A DNA stretch of 64,000 nucleotides, taken from contig MFPR01000002.1 of assembly GCA_001784175.1 (NCBI GenBank), positions 46,221-110,220 on the forward strand. Reading direction: 5' to 3'. Position numbers and translations under genes: made by a program. Below the pieces are notes generated by a model. It ran no database searches. It was not told the origin of the DNA and saw nothing but the letters and a program-made list of their open reading frames with translations. Below are positions 1-13,100 of this stretch, piece after piece. Numbering within the stretch: the first letter of the stretch is position 1; each line of letters starts with the position of its first letter. Source of the DNA: Candidatus Lindowbacteria bacterium RIFCSPLOWO2_12_FULL_62_27. Lineage in GTDB: Bacteria; Lindowbacteria; 2-12-FULL-62-27.

Positions 1-1140
1 TCCAAAGCGGTCGAGCGGTTCGGAGACGAACGTATACACGCCGGGCGTGTCCAGCGTGAAGAGCCTGCTCCAGGCCTTGGCGCCGGACGCCTCGTAGAAG
101 GCGAACTGCGCGCCGGCGTCTGGGCCCTTGACGCCGACGCGGATGCGGACGATGTCATTGGGGGACGCGTCGGTGTCGGCGGCGACGCCGTTGATGAGGA
201 TCTGCGCGGCGTTGACCTGGGTACCGGTGGCCGGCGTGTTGATCCTGGAGCTGAGGGTGCTGCGGACGAATTTCTGCTTCTGCAGAGGCGCGATGAGGGT
301 GGTGTCGATGGTGAGGACGTTGTTGACCGAGTCAAAAATCTTGATCCTGACCGTAATGGGCAAAGACTCGGCGGCGGCGTAGTGGAAGGCCCAGTAGTAG
401 GTGTCGTTGGCGGTATTATCGGCGACATCCTCGTCGACGAGCGGGAAGATGAGCGTGCCGACCTTCGTCGCGACCACCTTGCTCGATCCGGGGAACCGGA
501 CCTCGTTGGCGCCGTTGTAGACGTAGGGATTGGTGTCGGCGACGTGCGCGAGCATGACCTTGTCGGCGCCGAGGGTGTATCTCCACGCGTAGAGGCCATC
601 GGGGTCGTCGACCCAGAAATCTCCGGCGACGCCGCCGAAGGCGCCCGGATAGTCATCGTTGATGTGATAGGAATCGGCGGCCTCCTCGTCCAGGAGCCCG
701 TCGCGGTCGTTGTCGACGCCGTCCCCGGCCACCATGGCGGGCATGTCTGACATCCCGTCGGCCGCGATGCTGACGCGGACGGCCGTGACGCGCGTGCGGC
801 GGGTGACGTTGCCGTTGGGGATGGTGGCGTCGGCGACGCCGTGGATGCGGAGGCCGAAGGTGTCCTGCGTGATCTGGACGGTGGATGAGGGCTTGCTGGA
901 GTCGATGGTGAAGACGACCGTATCGTAGGCGGTGTTGCCCATCCCGTCGGTGGCGCGCACGACGAAGGTCCAGACGCCGTCGGCGAGGTTGAGGGTCGAG
1001 AGCGCGAAGGAGAACATGGCCGCGCCGGTATCGGGCGAAGCGAAGAGCTGGAAGGATCCGGCGTCGGGCGCGACGGCATTGCCGGCCTTGACGGCGTACT
1101 CGAGTTTGGCGATGCGCCCGTTGTCGGACGTGACGCCGCG
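1..1140 (-). other. Post-vWA1 Ig-like modules, acidic loop, and start of a further Ig module
   Basis: Opens IIRGVTSDNGRIAKLEYAVK, then DGVWTFVVRATDGMGNTAYD and GLRIHGVADATIPNGNVT. The acidic loop GDGVDNDRDGLLDEEA lies near 680-730 and LIFPLVDEDVADNTANDTYY near 400-450. From about 260 downward a new slot-10-like module begins (RINTPATGTQVNAAQILING, then VAADTDASPND) and the frame leaves the window still open. The protein continues C-terminally. Confidence 0.82.
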
Positions 1141-4100
1141 GATGATGGTGAGCGGGATGCTGGTGTCGGCGGTGACGGTCGAGTAGAGGCCGGCGAACTG
1201 CGTAACGGCGTTTTGTTGTGTCACAAGATTTTTGACCCCCGTGATGGACCCGCCGGTGTTGGCGGTGGCGAGGAGGAGGTTGGGGTTCTTGACGGATCCG
1301 GAGAGGTCGATGGCGTCGACGACGATATTGGACAGCTTGGCTTCGGAGGTGGCCTGCGGCATCGCCTCGGGCTTTTCGTCTTCGGCGCGTCCCAGCGACA
1401 GGAGGAGGATGCGCCGGTTGGTGGCGGTGGCGTTGGTCCGGATGAGGGACACGGCGTTGTTGATGGCCGATGGCAGGAAGGACTGAACGCCGGTGATGGT
1501 GACATTGTCGTTGATGGACCGCTTGAGCAGGTCCTTGTCGGCCGTGAACGTCTGGAGGACCTTGATCTGGGTCGGGTCGCTGAAGGACACGATGGCCGCC
1601 CGGACCTTGGCGGGCATGCCGTCGATGATGCCATTGGCCACGACCTTGGCGGCCTGCAGGAGCGAGATCGTGTCGGAGGACAGGATGCCGAAGACGTTGG
1701 ACATTCCCGTGGTCGCGTCAAAGACGATCACGACGTCGAGCGGGTTCGTCACGATGGCTTCGGGGAAGATGATATTGGAGAGCAGCGCGCCGTCGCCGGG
1801 GAAGGTGATGTCGACGGCGGGCGGCGTGAAGTCGCTGACGCTGGTGATGCGGGCGGACGCGGCCGACAGGCGCGCGCCGAGCGTCTGGGTGGCGTCCTCG
1901 AAGATGATGTCGTTGGGTTCCAGCCTGACCACGAACGCGTCGTCCCGGCCGATGGTGGAAGAGGTGCGGATGAGGACGAAGAAGTCGTTCCCGGCGAGCG
2001 GCCCGAGGTCGGTGTCGGGAATGGCCGAGTCGGCGGCGCCGGCGGCCCGAACCTGGAGGGTGGTGCGGTAAGCGCCGCCGAATCCGGTCCAGGTGATCGG
2101 CGCGGTGACGGGCAGGATGCTGTCGGCCGCGTCGTAGAGGCCGGTTTCGGCGCCGTTGTCCACAGCGATCGCGATGCCGGACTCGGCGTGGAGATCGGAC
2201 GGCGAAAACCCGCCGAGGTCGTCAATCCGCACCGTGACCTGTTTGAGGTAGGGACCTGTCGTGTCGTCCCGGACGTTCAGGCCGAAGACCGAGACGTACC
2301 CGGATGCGCTCGGGACGGCGGTGTCGGACGGAATGACCGACGCCAGTTTCGCCGAGATTTCGAACAGGACCGTGTCCGTATAGACGGCGGCCTGCGGGAA
2401 GACGCCGTTATTGAGCACGATGCCTCCGGCCGGAATGTAGGCGCGGAAGGACTCCTTGTATTTTGCCGACGCGCTGGTGCGAATAGCGACGAAGAAGTCG
2501 GCGCCGGCGTCGCTGATGGTCGTGCCGGTCGGCAGAAGGGCCGGGTTGTTAAGCGAGATGGTGAAGGTTTCAGCCTTGTCCCAGGTCGGCAGTCCGCCGA
2601 GGTCGAGGCGCTGATCGAATGGATCGAGCTGTCCCTGGATGAGGCCGTTGTCCTGATAGATCGAGATGCCGCTCGCGTTCGTGTTCGAGAGCGCCGCCAA
2701 GTCCATGCTGTCGAATCCGCCGCTCTTGTCGAAGGCCACCTTCACGGACTGGAGCCGGCCGCCGCCCGAGGGATCGGAGATGTCGAGCCCGAAGAGCGCG
2801 AGGGAATCGGAAGGCACGGGGACGCTGCCGGAGAGCATGGGCGTCGGGACGACGCTGATGCGCGGTTTGACGGTGACGGTCACGGCCGTGTCCGTGACGT
2901 TGCCGGCCGCGTCCTTGATCCGGAGATTTACGGTGAGGACGGACTTGCCCGATGTGTTCAGGTAATAGGCCCAGCGCGCGTGGCTGTCTGGCAGAGACCC
3001 CCGGGCGATGTCCTCGTCGACCAGAGGATAGAGGACGGCGCCGGTCGGCGTCTGAACGCCCCGGGTGCGGCCCTCGTTCAACACCATGTTTCTGCCTGTG
3101 TACTTGACGAACGGCACGCTTTCCGCGACGTCCATCAGGAAAATCTCGTCGATGCCCGGCTCGAAAATCCCAGCAAGGCCGATCGGGTCGTCCGCCCAGA
3201 AGTCGCCGGCGGCGGCGGGCCCGAAGACGTTGAGCCAGTCGTCGTTCATATTGGGCGAATCGGGCGCCTCGTCGTCCATGATGCCGTCGCTGTCGTTGTC
3301 CTTGCCGTCTCCGGACATGATGGTTTTCTGGAATGTGACGCCGCCGTCGAGGCTGACCTCGACGGACGAAACGCCGGAGACGATGCCGCGCGGCGAGGAG
3401 GTCGCGTCGGCGAGTCCGGCGAGCCGCAGGGATCCGCTGTCGTCGTTGACCTGCAGGGTGGTGGTGGGCTTGGTGGAGTCGAGGGTGAAGAGGACGGTAT
3501 CGGTGGATTCGTTGTTTTTCTCATCGCCCGCCGTGATTGCAAAGACGTAATCGCCGTCGGCAAGCCCGAAGGACGAAACGGGGATCGCGAAATTGGCGGT
3601 GGGACCCAGGTTGATGGGCAGGGAGAAGGGTCCGAAGTAATTCGCCGGGTTGGCCTTTTCGGCGTACCGGTACTGGATGCGGTTGACGGCGACGTTGTCC
3701 GAGGCCGACCCTTCGATCTTGGCGGTTCTCGACACCTCGGTGACCACGGTCGATGAAATTCTCTCCGCGATCGCGGCCAAAGCGTCCGGCAGGTTCAGCA
3801 CGGTTTTCGTCTGGGAGGTGGTGATGGATCCGAGCAGACCGAAACTCGTGGTGGTGGTCACGGTCTTGCTCACGTACAGGTCAAAGGCCGACCCGCCGGT
3901 GGCGTTGGCCAGCGGCAGCAGTTCCTTCTCATTGTCCGGCGTGAGATCCAGTTTCAGGCTGAGTTCGCTGATGACGAAGACCGACACACCGGCGTTGGCG
4001 ATGGTGTCGGCCACGTCAGTGATTTTCAATTTGCTGAGGCCGTCGCCGTCCGACACGTCGTGGGTGGAGGCGTCGGTAACGAGCACGAAGAACCTGCGGC

Positions 4101-7100
4101 TGCCGGACTGGAAGGGCAGCCCGAGGGCGGCGGCGAGGGCCTCGAGGGCGGATTCGGCGGGAATGACGCCGTCCGGCGTGGCCTTGGGATCGCTCTTGGC
4201 CGTCAGGGTCAGGACGTTGTTCTGGAACCGTGAGAGGTTGGAAGTGATCCCGAAATTGACGAGCGACGGCGAGTCGACCTTCTCGTCCTTGAACGTGATC
4301 AGTCCCAGATTGACGGACAGGCCGCTGTTGATGAGCGTCTGATAGAAGGCGGCGACGCTGTCGCGGAAGAGGTCGATGTGCGCCTGCATGCCGGTGGTGA
4401 TGTCGAACACGAACACGACGTCCGCGATGGCCGCCGCGGCCGCCGTCAGGTTGTTCGTCATGATGGTCTTGGCGGTCGGGAACGTGACGGAGATCGCGGG
4501 CGGCAAAAGATCGACGGCCTTGGAGGCGACGATGGTTTTGCTCACGGCCGATTTCTGGCTGGCGCCGGAATCGAAGTGGACCGCGCCCGCGTCCAGGGCG
4601 ACCTTGAACTGGTCGCCGATGCTGAGGCTGTTGGAGGTGCGGACGACCACGAAGAAATCAGCGCCGGCGTAGGTGTCGTCGTCGTCGTGCGGCAGGGCGC
4701 GTCCGGCGGCGGGCAGGACGAGTTTGTATTCGTAGTTGCCGCTGGCGTTGATCTTGACGTTGGTCACGCTGGAGGCCAGAGAGACGAGGAGACTGTCTTT
4801 GGTCCGGTCGAAGACGCCCGTGTCGGTCCCGGCGGCGGTGCTGGTGCTGTCGAGCCAGAGTTCAACGGCGTAGAGGTCCTGGATGGAGAAGTTGGCGACG
4901 GGGATGAGGGTGACGATGATGGAATCGAGCCGCAGCCCTTTGCCGAGGTCGCTGATGTTGAGGCCGAAGATCGCGCGCGTATCGTCGAGGGTCATTGAGT
5001 CGCCGGCGACCGTAGTGTCGATGATCGCGAGTTTGGGCAGGATGCGGATGCCCTTGAGCGCGTCGGTGGTGTCGGCTGCGGTGGCGGGCCCGTCGCTGAA
5101 CTGGACGCCATTGGCCGGGATATTGAGGGTGAATGAATCGCCGGGCGTGGTGTTCGGGGAGGTGCGGATGACGACGAAGAAGTCGGCGCCGGCGTCGATG
5201 CCGGTATCGGACGACGGGACAGCTTGGGGCGTCGAGAGTGCGACCGTGATGGCGTGTCGGCCCTGCGTGGGCGTGTTGGGCATCCAAGCCGGCGCGCCGC
5301 CGACCGTCATGAGCTGGTCGAGCGCGTCGAGGGACCCGTCGACGACGCCGTTGTCCTTGTAGATGGACACGCCGTTTTTGATGAGGACCGGCTGGAGGAT
5401 CGAGTTCATGTTGGTGTCGGCCTCGATCGTGATCGCCTGGAATGTCTTGCTGGACGTGCCGATCATATTGAGCGCCCAGAGCGCGATGCCGGGGCTGGAA
5501 TCGTCGATGCTGGCCGGCGAGAGGTCCGATATCTGGAGTTCGACGGAGAACGCGAACGCGTAGGTGAGCGTGGCGGTGTTTCCGGCGTTGTCCTTGAGGG
5601 CGACGGTCAGCGTGTAGGTATCGTTTTCGGAGATCTGGTCGATCGGGTCGGCCGCGAGATCAATATAGAAGGTATCGGCCGCGCCGAAGTTGTGGACGCT
5701 GCCGTTGGCTTTGACGACGCCGGCAGAGTTCTTGAGGGTGACGGTGCTGAGGACGGTGTCGCCTCCGCTGGCGACCACGCGATTGGCGTCGACCAGGAAA
5801 TAGGAATCGGTGACCTGGACCACCACGCGGTCGATCGATTTGCCGTAGGGCGTGGTCGAGATCTCGCCGTCGACGCCGCCGCTCCGTATCTTGACGGACG
5901 CGACGCGCGGCGCGGTGTCGTCGAAGAGGATGGCCGTCCGGGTGTCCTCCGACTTGTTGCCGCTCAGGTCCTCGAGGTGGAACCACAGGGCCGCGCGGGC
6001 GTTCCGGCCGCCGGCCGCGAACGTGAGGGTCTGGCTGCCGCCGGTGATGGCCTGTCCGGGTGGGCTGAGCCGCTGATCCGCCGCGTCTCCATATATCCCG
6101 TTGTTGTTCATGTCCATCACGACATCGACCCAGGACACGCCCGGGTTGGTGTTGATGCCGGCGAGGGAGTCGGCGGTGTTGACGGTGAAGGTCAGGGCGC
6201 GGGTCGTGCTGCCGGAATCGGGGCTGGCGCTATTGACGAAGGGTCCTTTCGAGTCATACCGGAACTTGCGCGTGTAGGTGGCCTCGTTGCCGTTCTGATC
6301 GACGGCGATGAGATTGAAGACGTAATCCCCGTTCTCGGCGTCCGTATCCACCGGGCTCGCGAACCGGAGGGTGAAAGAGTCGGCGCTGGAGTAACGCGTG
6401 ACGCCGACGTCGGACGCGAGCGTGGAATTCTGGACGCTGGACCGGTCGCGGCTGTTGTTGGCGTCGACCTTGCCGTTGTACGGCGGCGTCGTCCCGAAAA
6501 TGAAGGTGGAGGGCGACGTGTCGGTGAGAAACGTCGTGACGGACGTGACGGTGGTCCCGGTGGCGGACAGGGGCCCGAAGACCTTGATCTCGGAGGCGGT
6601 GGCCCACGTGATCGCGGGGTCGCCGTTGAGGAAGACCGTCTGCGGTTGCGGCGGCGTCACGTCATAGACGAAGGTCCACGAATCGACGCGGGTATTGCCT
6701 GCGCTGTCCGTGAGGGTGACGCGCCCGATGTACTGTCCGTCCTGGGACCCGATACTGGAGAGCGGCGTGAGGAGCGTGAATGTGATATTGCTGCCGCTGA
6801 CGATTTTGGCGTTGAGGAGGCTGCGCTGAACGTCATTGGTATCGATCGCGTTCATGGTATCTCCAACGTCGTAGAAGAGTTCGAGTTTGGTGGCCTGCAT
6901 ATTGGCGCCGAAATCGTCCTGGAGGGCAAGCGAGATGGTGGTGACCTGCGTAGTGATCTTGGCGTTGCGTCCGGGCGTGGGATCGACGAGGGTGGGCGCT
7001 GTGCCATCGAAGAGGAACTGGCGCGAGTCGGACGGAGTTTCGACGTTGCCGGCGTTGTCGGTCGAGAAAACCTGGACCGTATAGATTCCTGAACTGGTGA

Positions 7101-10100
7101 CGACCTGCGTTCTGTCCAGGATATATTTGAAGTTCGACAGGCTGCCGGTAATATTCTGTAGTGTGGAACCCGCGAAGGGCGCACTGCTGCCGCTGGGCCG
7201 CGTAATGCGGATGGTGTTGGCCGCAACCGATCCGCCGCCGTATTCGGTGACCGTCCCGCTGACGGCGATGTCCGTATCGCTGAAAATCTTCATACTGACG
7301 CCATTGAGGATGATGGAATTCTGAGCGGGCACCGCGGCCTCGTTCTGAAACGCGACGTTGTCGATTTTGGTCTGCGGCGGCGTGAAATCCGTGAAAATAT
7401 AGAGGAACTGGTCATTGGGTTTGAAGTCAATGGAAACGGTCGAGTCACCGGCGACAATCATGATGGTATCAATCTGGCTGAACTTGCTTGAAGTGATCTT
7501 GCGGCCCAGGAAGCCTGAGTCGGTGACCGTGAGTGTTTCCTGAGTCGTGCCGCCCAAAATCGAGATCTGGACCGTCCCGCTCAAGTTGTTGCTTGCGATG
7601 ACATAGAGTTCGGTCGCCCGCGGGAGGGTCTTGGGCAGCGTGGTGGAAACCGAATCGGTCTGTGCGATCAAATTGGCGCCGTTGAACTTGAATGTGGCCG
7701 AATCGGGCGCGCTGCGGTTGCCGGCGGTGTCCTCGGCGATGCAGAAGACCTCGTTGGTGCCGGACACGGTGATGGCGATACTGCCGGAATAGGCGCCGAT
7801 GGAGGTGGCCGAAAATCCCGTCGTGGCCTGTGACCCCGCCACCACCGGAAACACGAGGCCGCTGGCCTCGCCAAACCCGGAAATGGAGTGTGCCGTTTGG
7901 ATGGACGCGATGTCGGGCTCGGTGATGGAGGGCGCATCCGGTCCCTTGTTGTCGACGAGGACCTGCCCGGCCGCCGTCTTGATCTCCTTGGTGAGTTCGT
8001 CGACCGCCGTGATCTTCCAGTAATACGTCTGCTCGGCGTTGACCGTCAGGACTGACCCCGTGTCGCTGGTGCCGTTCCAAGAGAAGAACTTGGCAGCCGG
8101 GAAGACCGCCAGGGCGGTCGGCGCTGGGCGGTAGACAGGGATGGAGTCGGTCTGTTTGGCGAAGACCTCAAAGATCACGGTGGCGGTATTGGCCGCGCCG
8201 TCGACCTTGTAGGTGATGAAGGCTTGGTCGTTGCGCCCGTCCTGCCGCTGCGGGGAGATGGTCGGGAAGGACACGGAGACGCCGGTCATGGAGAAGGGCG
8301 TGTTGTCGATGATGACCTCGCCGGCGACCTCGCGGGCCAGGCCGTTGTTGTCGACGGCCGTGATGACGTACCGGTAGGCGCCGTCGGACTGGTTCGATCC
8401 GTCCCACGCGATGATGGCGTTGGATGTGTCGCCGGTGAAGGGCCCGAAGGTCTTGACGGTGGCGCCCGTGTTCTTGGACACCATGTCGACCCGGACTTTG
8501 TCGGCCCCGGCGGTCTTGAAGCTGAAGACCGTCACGTCGTCGTCGCCGGGCGTGGTGCCGGGGCTGAACGGGCTGGGCAGGGCGCTGGCGATGAGCGTGA
8601 TGGCCGGCGGCGTCACGTCCTTGACGGCGGTCGCGCGGCCGGTCGACTGGTTCTTGGACCGGTCGGTCACGCGGATTTCGAAGGTATAGGTTCCTTCGAT
8701 GACGATGTTGCCGTTCTTGTCGAGTCCGTTCCAGTGGATGAGGTTCTGGCCGGCGGTCTGCGCGATGCCGGTGTCATGGGGTTCGGTGTCGAGGAGGTTG
8801 CCGGCGGCGTCGAGGATGATGAGCAGGGCGGTGTCGACGTTTTCCGAGAGGACGTAGCGGACGTCAAGCCCGTCGTTTCCGAAGGGCGCCGGCGCCGCGA
8901 TGATATCGCTGATGACCGGCGCGACGACGTCAGCGACGGCGGTGTCGAAATTGAATGAGACCGAGTCAGTGGTGGGGCCGGTGTTGCCGGCGTTGTCGAC
9001 CGCGTAGGCGTCGATTTTCCAGAGGCCGGGCACGAACCGCGAGTCGCTGAAATTGAGCGTGTAGCTCCAGCTTGACGTCCCGGCCGCCAGGGAATCGTTG
9101 ACCTTGGAGTAGACCGCGCCGTAGGGCGAGGTCGGCGCGAAGACGCGGACGAAGACGCGACCGACGGCGCTGGTGGTGTCGGCCGCGACGCCGGTGACGG
9201 CGATGGGGCTGGCGTTGAACTGCGCGTTGTTGACCGGGTTGACGATGATGGCCGACGGATTGTCGCGGTCGTAGACGAAGGTGACCGTGTCGTACAGGAA
9301 ATTGCCGGCGCGGTCGACGGCCTGGATGATGAGGGTGTAGGTATCGACCTCGGCGGCGTTGTCGATGACGGTGGCGCCGGTGAGTTTCACGCCGATCGTG
9401 TCGGTGCGCGTATCGAAGAGGATGGTGCCGAGACTCTGGCCGGCCGAATTGCGCAGGATCACGAACGTCGATTCGACGGCGTTGGCCGAAAAGCCCGTGA
9501 CGCCGGACGTATCGCCGTTGGGGCTGGTTGTGGTGTCGTCGAGGTCGACGCCGACGAAGACGATGCTGTCGCCGAAGACTTCCTTGCCGAAGAACGTGTC
9601 CTCATACTGGGTCGCGGCGATCCCGTGGGAGATCAAGTAATTTTTTACCGCCGGTTTCTTCGTGTCGTACAGGACGATCGCGGTGTCCTCGCGGAAATTT
9701 CCGGCGTTGTCGTACACGGTGGCGACGAGGGCGTAGTATCCGTCCTGCGTGCCGTCGGTCTTGCGGTTCAGGCCGAAGGTGCTGGTCGTGGGGTTGAGGT
9801 TGAACTGCGCGCCGATGTCGCCGGCGTCGATCCCGTCGCCCTCGTCGTCCCAATACCACCGGAAGGTGGGCAGGAGGGCGCCGGCGGTGGGAATCTGCGC
9901 GGGCGTATCGGACAGCTCGACGGTGACGGCTGCGAGGGAATTGACGAACTTGCCGGTGTCCGGCGTAATCTTGATGTTGGGCGCCGAATCGTCAAAGACG
10001 AACCGGCGGTCGATGGTGGTGTCGTTGCCGTTCTTGTCGCGGGCGAAAATCAGCAGTTCATAAAGGCCGGGCGGCGGGGTCGAATCGGCGGGAACGATGT

Positions 10101-13100
10101 AGAAGGAATCGCTGATCTTGGTGACCGTGAAATTGAGGGACTTGCCGGTCGTGAGGTTCGTGAGGCTGAGGACGGTCGTATTGGTGGTATCGACGCCGCC
10201 GACATATCCGCTGGGGCTCGTGTCGGCGAGGAAGACGGTGATGGTTTCGACGGAGGTATTGAACGCGACGGACGCGTCGAGGGTCTTGGCCGGATCGTTG
10301 TTCCGGAACGTCTGCAGGGCGTAGGGGTCGGTCGTGTCGAGAATGAATATCCGCGTGTCGGACAATGTGTTCCGGGCCTTGTCGCGCACGTCGATCTGGA
10401 TGAGGTACGTGTCATCTTTCGAGCCGTTGGCCGGCAGGGAGATCACGGGCGTGAAGATGAGGTCGGTTGAATCGGAGGTGACCGTGCCGCCGACCACGAG
10501 GTCGTTGTTGTCGATGATCGCGTCGCGGTCGAGGTCCTCAAAGAGCTGAATCCGCGCGCCGCCCTGGACTTCGGTGAAGAGCGAGAAATCGACGCCGGAG
10601 AGGGAGTCGACCGGCCGGATTTTGATCTGCGACAGGCTCGACTTGCTCGCGAAGGTCGAGGGATCGACGACGCCGAGATTGGATTTCGCCACCATGCTGG
10701 GCGATGTCGTCGAGAGCGAGGGTTTGGACTGGTCGAAGATGACGACGAGGTCGTCGTCGTTGCCGAACGTGCCGGAGGCTTCGACGTTGCCGGCGTTGTC
10801 GACCGCGAGTCCCTGGATGCGGAAGGACCCCTCGCCGCCGTTGACGAAGGTGGAGATGGGGATGTTTCGGACGCCCCACGTGTCCTGGCCGTCGCTCAGG
10901 GGATTGCGGGCGGTGTCGGTCGTGATCGTGACCGAGGTCCACGTGCTGTCGGGCCGGAGGATCCGCCACTGGACCTGCTTGAGGTCGGACTTGCCGCCGA
11001 CCTGCGGCACGCGGCCGAAGATGTCGATGGCGACGTCGGTGGCGTTGAAGGGACTGCTGTTGCCGCCGGTGGTTTTGGCCGTCGTGACGTCGGCGTCGGG
11101 CGCGACGGTGTCGACGCGGAAGAAGACGATCTGGTCGTTGGACCGCAGGTCCGCCTTGACCGGCGCGTCGCTGTCGCGGGTGGCCGCGACGATGACGCTG
11201 TCGAATGTCTTGAAGACCTGCGCGCCCGTCACGATCTGGCCGCTCTTGGTGCCGGTGTCGATCGTGAGGGTGTCGACGAGGAGCGCGCCGTTGGCGTCGC
11301 GTCCGAAGACGACCACGAGGGTGGCCGTGTCGACGTCGTCGAAGACGACGAGCACGGCCTGGCTCACGCGCGGGAGGGTCTTGACGTTGGAGTCGATCGA
11401 AACGAACCCGGCGGTGCCGTATCCGCCGACATTGACGAGGCTGAACCCGCCCTTGCCGGACACCAGGCTCTTGTTGCCGACCGTGTCGGTGGAGGTGGCG
11501 GTAAAGGTGTTGTTGCCCTGCGGCACGAGTACGCCGGCGATGGAGTATTCGCCGGTCGCGGCGTTGGCCGTGGCGGTTCCGACGGAGGAATCGACGCCGT
11601 TCAGGAGGACGTGGATGATCCCGCCGGGCGCGGTGAATCCGGAGACGGTGACGGTGAGCGTGGAGAGGGCGTTATTGTCGGTGTTGACGATCTGCGGCGC
11701 GTCGGGCCGCAGGTTGTCGACGTTGAACTGGCCGTCGCCGGTGCGGATTTCCTTTGTTTTCTCGTCGACGGCCGTCAATTTCCAGAAGTATGGATTCTCG
11801 GCGTCCTGCGACACAAATGACCCGGAGGCCTTGCCGTCCCAACTGAAGAATTTGGTAGACGGAAAGACCGTAAGGGTGACGGCGTCGGCCACGATGGGCG
11901 AGGTGTCGGTCCGTTTGGCGAAGACCTCAAAGCGGACGGTTGCCGTTTCGTCCGCGCCATCGATCTTGTAGGACACGATCGCGTTGTCCTTGAGGCCGTC
12001 CTGGTTCTGCGGGGAGAAGGTCGCGTTGGAGACGCTGAGGTCCGACAGCGTGAAGGGCGTATTGTCGATGCGGAGTTCCCCGACGACGCGGGCCGTGAGG
12101 CCGTGCCCGTCGATGGCGGTGATGATGTACTGATAGGTCCCGTCGGCCTGGAAGACGCCGGATGAGTTTTTGCCGTCCCACACGATCTTGCCGGCGGTTG
12201 TGTCGCCGGTGACCGGACCGAAGGTCCGTACGGTGAGTCCGGTGGTCTTGGAGATGATGTCGACGCGGGAACTCTGGGCCAGGAGCGTCGAGTAGACGAA
12301 CTCGGTCTGGTCCTGCTCGCCGGGCGTGGAGTTGGGCGAGAAGGGCGTGGGCGTGGCGGACTGGGCGAGTGTGACCTGCGGCGGCGTCACGTCCTTGATG
12401 CCGGTGGCCTTGCCGGTGGTCACATTGTTGGACAGGTCGTACACGCGGAGCGTGAAGAGGTAGGTGTCCTCGATGACGATGCTGCCGTTTTTATCGAGTC
12501 CATTCCAGTGGATGAGGTTCTGTCCGGCCGTCTGGTTGACGAGGATCGTGTCCTCGCGGATGAAGGCGAAGGCGGAATTGGTCACGGTCAGGACGGCGGT
12601 CTCGACCGATTCGGACAACACATATTTCAGATCCGCGCCCGCGTCTCCGAACGGCGTCGGCTCGACCACGATGTCGGAGACGGTCGGGCCGACCACGTCG
12701 GTCAGGCGGGGGTCATAGACCACGTAGAGGGTGTCGGACATGCTTCCGGTGTTGCCCGCGTTGTCGACCGCGTAGGCCTCGATGTTCCACACGCCGATGG
12801 TGTCGCTGAGCGCTTTGAAGTCGACGGTGCCGAGCCATGAGGCGGCGCCGATGGCGAGGGAGTCGGCGCCGTTGGCGTTGGTGGTGACGTTGACGTGCGC
12901 CGCCGTCGCGATCCCGCCGGTGTCGCGCGGGGCGAAGACGCGGAAGTAGACGCGCGCGACCGTTCCGGTCGTGTCGGTGGAACTGCCGCTAATGGCGATG
13001 GGTCCGGCGCGGAACTGGGTATTGGTGATGGGGCTGATGATGCGTGTGTAGGGTGTGTCGACGTCGAAGACGAAGGACAAGGTGTCCTCGGCGCGGTTGC

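Noticed and set aside
1213..3756. Plus-strand open frame of 847 codons
   Set aside because: Antisense in register to vWA1, the beta pair and the post-vWA2 modules. Same low-complexity composition as the other antisense shadows.
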